DNA from: Kiritimatiellia bacterium
Lineage (GTDB): Bacteria > Verrucomicrobiota > Kiritimatiellia > RFP12 > UBA1067
DNA length: 32,931 nt
Assembly (NCBI GenBank): GCA_017544725.1
Contig: JAFYDR010000305.1
Location: forward strand, 1-32,931
Direction of reading: 5' to 3'
The stretch's first letter is position 1. Every line of letters starts with the position of its first letter. Both the position numbers and the translations under genes were made by a program. Of this stretch, positions 22,814 through 29,921 are shown one piece after another. The notes under the pieces are model-generated. The model searched no databases. It saw nothing but the letters and a program-made list of their open reading frames with translations, and was not told where the DNA came from.

Positions 22814-23830
22814 TTAGGCTTTCATAGCTGCCGCCACCTGATCAACTGCCTGAAGCAGTTTCTGTTCAGAGGCAGAGCTTGTAAAGAACCACGGCGCCAT
22901 GAGGAAGCCCTTCAGCAGTTTTGGAGAAAGATTCTTCGTGCAGAACTCCACGGTACCGCCAAAGTTGGTGTCGCAACTCCAGTTCGAGCCGCAAGGCACC
23001 TGGTCATACCCAGCCTTGTCCAACGCCTGATACGCCTTCACGTAGTTCACCTTGGAGGCGTCGAAAGAGGCACCGTAGTACCAATTGCTCTGCAAAACAC
23101 TCTTGGGCATGCGCTGCAGGAAGAGTTCGGGATGATGCCAGTAGTAGTCCGACCAAATCCAAGCGCGCGCACCGAGGTCCTCGACCTTCTGAACGAAGAA
23201 CAGAAAATCACGCCACCAGAGATCACCCTGACGAATCACGCAATAGGCGTATTTGCTCTGATGCCCCGCAGTCTCCTCGTCGTATCCCAAATGGAAGAAA
23301 CGAGGCTTGTCGAAAATCTCGTACACCTCTTTGATCACATCTGCGCAGACGCGGTAGTAGAGCGGCGTGGAGATTTGACGGGAGTAATCTTTCAGCCAAA
23401 TATCATGCGCGGTAGAAAAGTTCAGCTTGGGGATCACCTCCAGCCCCATTCCACGCAGACGTGCAAGTTCTTCCCGGAACCGTTCGATAGGCCATGATCC
23501 CTTGACCGCCAGTTCGGGATGGCTCTTGAGCTGAATCCCCTCGCCCACGTCGATCAAGACCATGTTCATCTTGGCTTCCGCCATGCGCCCGGTAACATTC
23601 CGCCACACCTTCTCGTCCATACGAAGATGGTCTGCCGCGCAAACGGTACTCAGTTCCTCCGGCGTCTTGCAGTTGCCCCAGCTGGACACGGGAATGTCCG
23701 ACCACATATTCGTACCGAAGTGGAGCAACATACCCCAGATCTTCTGCTGCGCGGCAGGTGCCGCACCCATTCCGACGGCAGCCATCGCCGCCGTACCCGT
23801 TGCCAAAAACTCACGTCGTGTCATTGTCAT
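22814..23830 (-). CDS. Tat-exported GH20-like TIM-barrel protein
   Basis: A 338-residue protein with a twin-arginine signal (T-R-R-E-F-L at 4-9, hydrophobic to about 24, cleavage after APAA). The mature part is a single TIM barrel. FFHLGYDEETAGH (178-190) has the H-x-G-x-D-E pattern of GH20 hexosaminidases, where D184/E185 would polarise the substrate acetamido group and act as acid. Trp-rich strands (WIWSDYYWHHPE, NWYYG, PWFFTSS) would line a sugar pocket. It lacks the usual GH20 N-terminal domain, so it may be a divergent member or an inactive relative. GGAGG precedes two candidate ATGs; 23824 has better spacing, 23830 is reported. It is last in the operon with pyrE and the permease, 31 bases after the permease. 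Confidence 0.75.
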   Translation of the reverse strand: MTMTRREFLATGTAAMAAVGMGAAPAAQQKIWGMLLHFGTNMWSDIPVSSWGNCKTPEELSTVCAADHLRMDEKVWRNVTGRMAEAKMNMVLIDVGEGIQLKSHPELAVKGSWPIERFREELARLRGMGLEVIPKLNFSTAHDIWLKDYSRQISTPLYYRVCADVIKEVYEIFDKPRFFHLGYDEETAGHQSKYAYCVIRQGDLWWRDFLFFVQKVEDLGARAWIWSDYYWHHPELFLQRMPKSVLQSNWYYGASFDASKVNYVKAYQALDKAGYDQVPCGSNWSCDTNFGGTVEFCTKNLSPKLLKGFLMAPWFFTSSASEQKLLQAVDQVAAAMKA

Positions 23831-23861
23831 GTTCCTCCGTTTCTCGTTGATTGCGATTTCG

Positions 23862-24806
23862 TCAGTTCAGTCGGATTCTTGGATCGAGCCGTGCGTAACA
23901 CAAGTCTGTCACTAGTTGAACCGCCTGATAGAGCAGTGCGCCCAGCACGACCACCGCACGCACCACGGCCATGTCCGACGAATTGATCGCGTTAATACTG
24001 ATATTCCCAAGACCGGGAATACCGAAGAAGCTTTCCAGCAGGAGCGATCCCGTAAAAAGGAAAGGGATTGAAAGGCTGATGTAGGTGAGAATCGGCAACA
24101 GACTGTTACGGAACACATGGATCAGCATAATCCGCCAGCCGGGAAGTCCCTTCGCCTGCGCCGTGCGCACGTACGGTTTGTACACCTCGTCGAGAATCAC
24201 CGCACGGAAGAAGCGGACATCGCGCCCCAGTCCACTAAAGATACCGATACAAACAGGCAACACGAGATAGAACGCGGACTCGAATCCCCAAATCGGGAAG
24301 AGATGGAGACGAAACGCCAGCAGAAACTGTCCGGACAAAACCCAGATCACATAGTTCACGCTCATCAGGATGGTAGAGAAAACCAAGATTGATCGATCCC
24401 ACTTGCCGCCACGCCAAGCGGCGCAGAGAAGAGCCAACCCAACACCCAGAATCGAACCGCCGATCAAGATCGGGACCGTCAGCATCAAGGACGCCCCTAC
24501 CCCCTCTTTCAGCACGTCGGCAACCGGACGCTGGTGTTCCGTCGAGATCCCCATGTCTCCCTTCGCCAACGCACCGACATAATGGCAGAACTGCGAGTCC
24601 TTCCAGTCAGGCGAACCGATGAAAAGCGGCTTGTCGTAACCGTACTTCGCGTCGAAGGCGGCAATCGCCTCCTTGGTCGCGTTCTTGCCCAGCACCACCT
24701 GCGCAGGCGATCCGCCGACAACATGGAAGAGCAGGAATGTCAAGAGGATGATTCCGAACGTGGTCGGAATCACCTCCAGCAGTCGCCGTATCAGGTAGCG
24801 TTTCAT
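23862..24806 (-). CDS. ABC transporter permease, DppB/OppB family
   Basis: A 314-residue inner-membrane protein with six hydrophobic segments. The N-terminus MKRYLIRRLLEVIPTTFGI and the GSPAQ segment are typical of peptide/nickel (dpp/opp) type permeases. The EAA loop is RTAQAKGLPGWRIMLIHVFRN, the ATPase contact site, and the end SLLLESFFGIPGLG plus CYARLDPRIRLN is the family C-terminus. Such permeases work with a DppC-type partner, one or two ATPases and a periplasmic binding protein. None is next to it; the flanking genes are pyrE (30 bases upstream) and the GH20-like gene. The missing partners must lie elsewhere, or the gene is an orphan. It is full length. Confidence 0.9.
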   Translation of the reverse strand: MKRYLIRRLLEVIPTTFGIILLTFLLFHVVGGSPAQVVLGKNATKEAIAAFDAKYGYDKPLFIGSPDWKDSQFCHYVGALAKGDMGISTEHQRPVADVLKEGVGASLMLTVPILIGGSILGVGLALLCAAWRGGKWDRSILVFSTILMSVNYVIWVLSGQFLLAFRLHLFPIWGFESAFYLVLPVCIGIFSGLGRDVRFFRAVILDEVYKPYVRTAQAKGLPGWRIMLIHVFRNSLLPILTYISLSIPFLFTGSLLLESFFGIPGLGNISINAINSSDMAVVRAVVVLGALLYQAVQLVTDLCYARLDPRIRLN

Positions 24807-24836
24807 AATACGCCGCAGTCTCCGTCCTTCCGTGCG

Positions 24837-25409
24837 TTACGACCCCGGATGGACAAACGGTTCGTGCTTCGCGCAAAGCGGACAGGCGTCCGGTTCCCAA
24901 ACCTGCGGTGCCATCTTGAGCAGAGAGAAAGTCGGATAGTCGAAATGCGCGTTGCCCGCACTACGATCCACCAGCACGAGCACGGCGGCAACCTCTGCAC
25001 CAGCCGCCTTCACGATATCAATCGTCTCCTGCACACGACCACCACGCGTGATGACATCCTCCGCCACGACATACCGTTCCCCTGGCTTCAGGGTGAAGCG
25101 GCGCATCACGAGTTGACCATCTTGCTTCTCCGCAAAGACGCACTTCGTATCAAGCGCACGCGCCACCTCGTGTCCCACCAGAATACCGCCAAGCGCAGGC
25201 GAGATGACGCCGTCCACCTTGCCGATGTCGGTCGCCTCATTCATCCGTTTGACCAGTTCTGCGCAAAGCTCGCCCGCGATACGCGGAAAACGCAGCACGT
25301 TAGCGCACTGGAAAAAACGGTCGCTGTGGAGGCCGGAACGCAATTGGAAATGTCCCGACAGCAAAGCACCGGTATCCGCCAAAACCTTCAAGATGTCCTG
25401 TTCGTTCAT
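24837..25409 (-). CDS. pyrE: Orotate phosphoribosyltransferase
   Basis: A 190-residue type I phosphoribosyltransferase. FQLRSGLHSDRFFQ (21-34) is the orotate/dimer loop, VISPALGGILVGHEVA (68-83) the PPi loop, and YVVAEDVITRGGRVQE (113-128, E117/D118) the PRPP-binding motif. The flexible loop carries AEKQDG. It makes OMP from orotate and PRPP in pyrimidine synthesis. The C-terminus adds a CPLC pair and is a few residues longer than the classic enzyme. GGAGAGG stands before the ATG. It is first in an operon with the permease and the GH20-like gene, an unusual combination for a housekeeping pyrimidine gene. Confidence 0.92.
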   Translation of the reverse strand: MNEQDILKVLADTGALLSGHFQLRSGLHSDRFFQCANVLRFPRIAGELCAELVKRMNEATDIGKVDGVISPALGGILVGHEVARALDTKCVFAEKQDGQLVMRRFTLKPGERYVVAEDVITRGGRVQETIDIVKAAGAEVAAVLVLVDRSAGNAHFDYPTFSLLKMAPQVWEPDACPLCAKHEPFVHPGS

Positions 25410-25436
25410 AAGAATTCCTCTCCTAAAAACGAAGTT

Positions 25437-25465
25437 ATCCTACCATATCCACAACACGTCTTCAA
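25437..25465 (-). promoter_or_regulatory. Promoter of pyrE
   Basis: On the minus strand TTGAAG (25465-25460), 17-base spacer, TAGGAT (25442-25437), with the start about 20 bases before the ATG. It lies immediately after the terminator of the fab operon. Confidence 0.55.
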
Positions 25466-25475
25466 GGTCAAAACC

Positions 25476-25499
25476 AGCTGGCGGCAAATGCCGCCAGCT
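25476..25499 (-). terminator. Terminator-like hairpin at the end of the fab operon
   Basis: AGCTGGCGGCA and TGCCGCCAGCT pair perfectly around AA; the hairpin overlaps the stop codon of the HAD gene. On the minus strand it is followed by GGTTTTGA, a short T-run. It shares the GGCGGC core of the other intergenic hairpins. Confidence 0.55.
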
Positions 25500-26151
25500 A
25501 GAATTGGTCTGCGCGAAATGCAGAGAGGTCGGATAGGACAAGATCGGCGATGGGCGTCAACTGGTCTGTTGCGAGTCCGCATCGGTCTAGTGCGACGCAG
25601 CGCATTCCCGCATTTTTCGCGGAGAGGACTCCGGCTGGCGAGTCTTCGAAAACGACGCAGTCTTCAGGCGGAATGCCTAACCGTCTAGACGCCTCTAGAT
25701 AACAGTCGGGTGCAGGTTTGCCGCGTTCGTAATCCTCTGCTCCCAAAATGAACGTGAGCCGATCGGCGATGCCGAGTTGCCGTGCGGCTTCCTCCACATC
25801 GTCGTGGCAGGACCCCGAAACAATACAGCAGGGGGCGATTTCGGAGAGACGACGCAGGGTTTCCACCGAAGACCGAATGACTTGATTTTCGGGATCCGTA
25901 CAGAGCTTCTGGTAATAACCGCGCAGAGCGGCAGATACGTCATTGATTACGGTTCCCGCCAAAGGAGGAAACCGTGCGCAGAGTTTGGCGTAGATATCGA
26001 ACCAGGAGTGACCGAAGACGAGTCGGAGGATTTCCTCCGTAGAAACAGAAAAGCCGCGATCCGCCAGATACTGGCGAATCGCGACTGCCCAAGTTTGCTC
26101 CGTGTCGATCAACGTGCCGTCGAGATCGAAAAGAAACGCACGATTCGGCAT
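25498..26151 (-). CDS. HAD-family phosphatase (beta-phosphoglucomutase/Gph-like)
   Basis: A 217-residue soluble hydrolase. Motif I is FLFDLDGTLIDTE (6-18; nucleophile D9, acid/base D11). Motif II is CCIVSGSCHDD, motif III the lysine in ERGKPAPDCYLEA, motif IV CVVFEDSPAGVLSAKNAG. A helical cap domain between motifs I and II places it in HAD subfamily IA. Relatives hydrolyse sugar phosphates, phosphoglycolate or nucleotides; the substrate cannot be read. The ATG at 26151 lies 4 bases after the ychJ stop, with only a weak AAGG, so translation is probably coupled. It is the last gene of the fab operon; a link to lipid synthesis is not evident and it may be a housekeeping passenger. Confidence 0.88.
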   Translation of the reverse strand: MPNRAFLFDLDGTLIDTEQTWAVAIRQYLADRGFSVSTEEILRLVFGHSWFDIYAKLCARFPPLAGTVINDVSAALRGYYQKLCTDPENQVIRSSVETLRRLSEIAPCCIVSGSCHDDVEEAARQLGIADRLTFILGAEDYERGKPAPDCYLEASRRLGIPPEDCVVFEDSPAGVLSAKNAGMRCVALDRCGLATDQLTPIADLVLSDLSAFRADQF

Positions 26152-26155
26152 GGCT

Positions 26156-26656
26156 TTAGACCTTGCCCTGTCCACAACATTTCTTGTATTTCTTCCCGCT
26201 TCCGCAGGGGCACGGATCGTTGCGCCCGACTTTGGGCGCTTCGCGGTGAATCGGTTTCGGTCCAAAGATTTTGCCGTCAATGAACCGCCATTCCCCGTTC
26301 TGCTTCTCAAAGAAGGAAAGCTCGTGGTGGTTGAAGTTCGTTCCGTTCACCTCGTAGTGCGCCACGAACTCAACGGAACCGCGCTCGTCGTTCTCGCCGC
26401 CCTCCGTGATGTTGAGCACCTCGATTCCCGACCATTTGGCGGATTCCGCCCACTTCCGGCTTTCCTCCGCATTGAACTCCTTCTGGACCTTCGCGCCGGA
26501 AGTCCGATAGAGGTAATCGATCGCGCCGAGCGCGTACGCGCTGTACCGCGAACGCATCAAGTCCGCCGCCGTTTTCGGTTTCTCTTTTCCGGAGAGGAAC
26601 GGTTCGCAACAAGTCTCGTAAACCAGACCGCTGCCACAAGGACACAAGTCGCTCAT
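26156..26656 (-). CDS. ychJ: YchJ-family protein with two SEC-C zinc motifs
   Basis: A 166-residue protein with a SEC-C motif at each end: [13 protein letters not shown] (5-17) and [15 protein letters not shown] near the C-terminus. The middle is an NTF2-like YchJ domain ([48 protein letters not shown]). SEC-C motifs bind zinc and in SecA contact SecB and the ribosome; the role of YchJ proteins is not settled. Its start is 2 bases from the fabZ stop, so it is part of the fab operon. It is full length. No signal peptide; cytoplasmic. Confidence 0.92.
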   Translation of the reverse strand: MSDLCPCGSGLVYETCCEPFLSGKEKPKTAADLMRSRYSAYALGAIDYLYRTSGAKVQKEFNAEESRKWAESAKWSGIEVLNITEGGENDERGSVEFVAHYEVNGTNFNHHELSFFEKQNGEWRFIDGKIFGPKPIHREAPKVGRNDPCPCGSGKKYKKCCGQGKV

Positions 26657-26657
26657 C

Positions 26658-27113
26658 TTAGATTCCCACCTTCTCTTTCGGAACCAGCATGCAGCTGAAC
26701 TCGGCCTCCGCGGCCAAATCCTCGCCCACGTAGCACTTGCCGCTCAGCTTTGCGACACGTGAGGTCACCTTGTCGTTCGTGATGACGAGCCGCACGGTAT
26801 CGCCGGGGCGAACCTGCCGCCGGAACTTCGCCTTGTCAACGCCGATCAACAAGAAGAGCTCTCCCTGTTGCACCTTGCCGGTGGCGACCAATCCCGCGCC
26901 GCCACACTGGGCCATCGTCTCGACGAGGATCACACCTGGCACCACCGGATACGTGGGGAAGTGTCCTTTGAAAAACCAAGTGTCGGGCGTGTACGTGTAC
27001 ACGCCTTCCGTTCCTTCCTCATCCGCACGGATCAACTTCTCGACAAACAAGAAGGGCGGTCTGTGGGGAAGCAGCTGTTCAATCGGGGTTTCAACGCCAT
27101 TCAATTCACTCAT
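26658..27113 (-). CDS. fabZ: 3-hydroxyacyl-ACP dehydratase
   Basis: A 151-residue hotdog-fold enzyme that dehydrates 3-hydroxyacyl-ACP in fatty-acid elongation. [12 protein letters not shown] (14-25) is the family start. The catalytic pair is H51 in [11 protein letters not shown] and E65 in VETMAQCGG. The sequence [16 protein letters not shown] fits the substrate-tunnel strand. Length is normal. It follows fabF by 14 bases and precedes ychJ by 2 bases. FabA-type isomerase features were not seen, so straight FabZ is the best call. Confidence 0.93.
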   Translation of the reverse strand: MSELNGVETPIEQLLPHRPPFLFVEKLIRADEEGTEGVYTYTPDTWFFKGHFPTYPVVPGVILVETMAQCGGAGLVATGKVQQGELFLLIGVDKAKFRRQVRPGDTVRLVITNDKVTSRVAKLSGKCYVGEDLAAEAEFSCMLVPKEKVGI

Positions 27114-27127
27114 TTTTCACCATCCGT

Positions 27128-28366
27128 TTACTGATACTTCTTGAACACGACACACCCGTTATGTCCGCCGAATCCCAGAGAGGTCGAGATCGCCACGTTC
27201 AGCGGCGCGGCAACGCCCTTGTTCGGCACGATGTCGAGATCGCATTCCGGATCGGGGTTGACGTAGTTGATGGTAGGCGGATAGAAGTCGTCATGTACAG
27301 CGAGCGTGCTGAAGACGGCCTCGATCGCGCCGGCCGCACCGAGCATGTGTCCGGTCATGCTCTTGGTGGAGGACATCCGCAACTTCCGCGCGTGCTCTCC
27401 GAAGACACCCTTCATGCAGGTGGTCTCCATCGCATCGTTGAGTTTGGTGGAGGTACCATGCGCATTCACATAGTCCACCTCTTCAGGCTTCACGCCCGCA
27501 TCCGCGAGGGCAAGCGAGACAGCCTTGATCGCACCGGCAGCCGACGGATCGGGAGCGGTGAGGTGATGGGCATCACTCGTGCTACCGTAGCCAGCGAACT
27601 CGGCGTAAATCTTCGCGCCGCGAGCCTTGGCGTGTTCCTCGGACTCCAGAATCAGGATCGCCGCGCCTTCGCCCATGATGAACCCATCGCGCGTTGCGTC
27701 GAACGGACGGCAAGCAGTCTGCGGCGTATCGTTGTAGCTGTGGCTCAACGCCTTCATGGAACAGAAACCCGCAATGCAGTATTCGGTAATCGTCGCTTCC
27801 GTGCCGCCTGAGACAACCACATCCGAACGTCCGGAACGGATCATATCAAGCGCGTGGCCGAGAGCATCCGTACCCGACGCGCAAGCGGTCGCCAGCGTGT
27901 GGGAGGGGCCCTTGGTCCCCAGCAAAATCGAGACATTTCCAGCAGCCTCGTTCGCGATCAGTTTGGGAATCAGCATGGGGGAAAGTCTCGCGGGACCTTT
28001 TTCAAAGAGGGTGAAATATCCCTCCTGATCCACTTCGCGTCCACCGATTCCGCAACCGAGCATGACGCTCACGCGATCTTTGTTCAACGTTTCGCAGGTG
28101 TCCAGTCCCGCGTCCTTCCATGCGTCCATCGAGGCTGCAACCGCATATTGGGTGAAGAGCGCCATGCGCTTGGAGGTCTTGAAATCGACATAGTTCTTGA
28201 TGTCGAAGTTCTTCACCTCGCCGGCGACCTTCGAATCGACGCGACTGGCGTCGAACTTCGTGATCGGGCCGATTCCGCTGACCCCGTTTCGGATGTTTTC
28301 CCACGCTTCAGCAACGGAATTGCCGACCGGTGAAATCACGCCCAGTCCAGTGACTACTACCTTCAT
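27128..28366 (-). CDS. fabF: 3-oxoacyl-ACP synthase II
   Basis: A 412-residue condensing enzyme with the Cys-His-His triad: C162 in TACASGTDALG, H303 in NAHGTSTKLND and H340 in KSMTGHMLGAAG (K335 conserved). It elongates acyl-ACP with malonyl-ACP and is the main KAS of fatty-acid synthesis. I chose ATG 28366 since GGAG lies 7 bases upstream and the protein then starts MKVVVTGLGVISPVG, as in the family; an in-frame ATG at 28387 is unlikely. It sits 14 bases after fabH and before fabZ. The malonyl transferase, ketoreductase and acyl-carrier-protein genes are not in the window. Confidence 0.95.
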   Translation of the reverse strand: MKVVVTGLGVISPVGNSVAEAWENIRNGVSGIGPITKFDASRVDSKVAGEVKNFDIKNYVDFKTSKRMALFTQYAVAASMDAWKDAGLDTCETLNKDRVSVMLGCGIGGREVDQEGYFTLFEKGPARLSPMLIPKLIANEAAGNVSILLGTKGPSHTLATACASGTDALGHALDMIRSGRSDVVVSGGTEATITEYCIAGFCSMKALSHSYNDTPQTACRPFDATRDGFIMGEGAAILILESEEHAKARGAKIYAEFAGYGSTSDAHHLTAPDPSAAGAIKAVSLALADAGVKPEEVDYVNAHGTSTKLNDAMETTCMKGVFGEHARKLRMSSTKSMTGHMLGAAGAIEAVFSTLAVHDDFYPPTINYVNPDPECDLDIVPNKGVAAPLNVAISTSLGFGGHNGCVVFKKYQ

Positions 28367-28380
28367 CTCATTCTCCTTCA

Positions 28381-29346
28381 TTACCATCTGATCAATGCCC
28401 CCGCGTAGGCGAGCCCCGCACCGAAGGCGACCGAGGCGATCAAGTCGCCCTTCTGGATCGCGCCACGCTGCACAGCCTCGTCCAGTGCGATCGGCACCGA
28501 CGCTGCGGATGTGTTCCCGACATTTTCGATGTTCAGGAAAAATTTCCCCATAGGTTGACCCACGCGCCGGGCAACCGCCTCTATGATGCGGGCGTTCGCC
28601 TGATGCGAGACGACGAGCTTCAGGTCGTCGTACGTCTTGCCCGAACGGGAAAGCATCTCCCCGATCATCTCATCGAAAACCTTCACCGCAAAATTGAACA
28701 CGGCACGCCCATTCATACGGAGCTTGCCTTCCGGTGGGTCTCCCGGAACGATCAGCGTCCCGCCCGTGTGCTGCAACACCGGCGGGTTCGCCGTCCCGTC
28801 CGCACCGATGATCATCTCCAAGATACCGCCTGGCTGGTCATCGGCCTTCAACACCGCGGCGCCCGCCCCGTCCCCGAAGAGGATGCACACGTTGCGATCT
28901 TTCCAATCCAAAGTCCTTGTCATGGTTTCCGCGCCGACCACGAGAACCGGGCGAGGATCCGTCTGCATCAGCCCGTAGGCGATCCGCAGCGAATACAGGA
29001 AACCGGAACAGGCGGCCTGCACGTCAAACGCGCCGACACGCTTGCAACCGAGCCTTCCCTGCAACAGGCAGGCGACGGACGGATAACCGTAATAATCACC
29101 GGTGGAACTGGCAACGATAATCGCACCCAGCTCTTCCGGCTTCACGCTCGCGCGTTCCAGTGCCTTCACGGCGGCCTCGTAAGCCATCGTGGAGGTCTGT
29201 TCATCGTCGGACGCGATATGACGCGCGTGGATTCCCGTGTGGGAAAAAATCCACTCGTCACTCGTATCCAACGATTGCGCGATCTCGTCATTCGTCACAA
29301 TCCGCTTGGGCAGATACGACCCAGTTCCTGCAATATGAACAAACAT
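28381..29346 (-). CDS. fabH: 3-oxoacyl-ACP synthase III
   Basis: A 321-residue KAS III that starts fatty-acid synthesis from acyl-CoA and malonyl-ACP. The triad is C113 in AACSGFLYSL, H248 in SHQANARI and N278 in NVGNTSAAS. The N-terminus VHIAGTGSYLPKRIVTN is typical. I chose ATG 29346 (AAAGGA 8 bases upstream); an ATG at 29406 would add 20 untypical residues and would lie upstream of the likely transcription start. It is first in the operon fabH-fabF-fabZ-ychJ-HAD. Confidence 0.95.
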   Translation of the reverse strand: MFVHIAGTGSYLPKRIVTNDEIAQSLDTSDEWIFSHTGIHARHIASDDEQTSTMAYEAAVKALERASVKPEELGAIIVASSTGDYYGYPSVACLLQGRLGCKRVGAFDVQAACSGFLYSLRIAYGLMQTDPRPVLVVGAETMTRTLDWKDRNVCILFGDGAGAAVLKADDQPGGILEMIIGADGTANPPVLQHTGGTLIVPGDPPEGKLRMNGRAVFNFAVKVFDEMIGEMLSRSGKTYDDLKLVVSHQANARIIEAVARRVGQPMGKFFLNIENVGNTSAASVPIALDEAVQRGAIQKGDLIASVAFGAGLAYAGALIRW

Positions 29347-29378
29347 TGAAATTCCTTTCGGTCGGAAAGTCGGAATCC

Positions 29379-29406
29379 ATAATGACATTTTTTTGATTTT
29401 TGTCAA
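29379..29406 (-). promoter_or_regulatory. Promoter of fabH (proximal)
   Basis: On the minus strand TTGACA (29406-29401), 16-base spacer, CATTAT (29384-29379); start near 29372, leader about 26 bases. A second, distal candidate is TTGACC (29465-29460), 16-base spacer, TAAAAT (29443-29438). Confidence 0.55.
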
Positions 29407-29450
29407 TATGGAAGTTTGTCACGCTCCCGACAAAATAATTTTAGCAGAAC

Positions 29451-29587
29451 GACCGTACAGGTCAATTTTTTTCTGCGGAAAAATATGTCTCACCCCCATT
29501 TTTCAGGGTTTTCCGCATCGTTTCCAAGGTCGCGATCGTGCAAGAAATGACCGTTCAAACCGGTCTTTCAGACCTTGAAATTTTTTT
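29451..29587 (+). other. Two plus-strand hairpin-T-run structures without an upstream gene
   Basis: GACC-GTACA-GGTC followed by AATTTTTTT (29451-29471), and TTCAA...GGTCT-TTC-AGACC-TTGAA followed by ATTTTTTT (about 29554-29587), both look like weak intrinsic terminators on the plus strand. No plus-strand gene lies before them, so they may bound a small RNA or be chance folds in AT-rich DNA. The remainder of the 29347-29921 gap holds repeats only. Confidence 0.3.
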
Positions 29588-29727
29588 CTCTGTCCCCGTC
29601 CAATCGGCGGCATTTGATTGCGACCGACAGCTAGCGATTGGTTTACGACCGTACCGCAAAACATCGAATTCGCTGCCTATAACTTCGGGCCGCTTGAGGC
29701 GGCGGTGACGAGTGAAGAGAGAAATTT

Positions 29728-29764
29728 CACGCGGAGACGTGGAGGTTCGCATGAGGCCGCAGAG
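29728..29764. repeat. Second copy of the ACGCAGAG-type repeat
   Basis: CACGCGGAGACGTGGAGGTT, then CGCATGAGGCCGCAGAG: a diverged copy of 17477-17512 in the same orientation. It is preceded by GTGAAGAGAGAAA, part of the TGAAGAATGAA repeat family. Confidence 0.55.
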
Positions 29765-29777
29765 AATGCGGATGGGA

Positions 29778-29865
29778 AACGTTCTCGTTGCCTAGCTTCG
29801 CTCGGAATGAAGAATGAAAAATGACGAATGAAAGCGGGAGGGGCAACGTCCTCGTTGCCTAGCTT
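29778..29865. repeat. Direct repeat of AACGTTCTCGTTGCCTAGCTT
   Basis: A 21-bp sequence at 29778-29798 recurs at 29845-29865 with one change (TTC to TCC). Between them lies an AATGAAGAATGAA block. AGCTTAACACGCTTCACCAGCTTA continues to about 29884. Confidence 0.6.
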
Positions 29866-29921
29866 AACACGCTTCACCAGCTTATCATGCCTAACTGGCT
29901 GACGCGTTTCCCACCTCCTCG

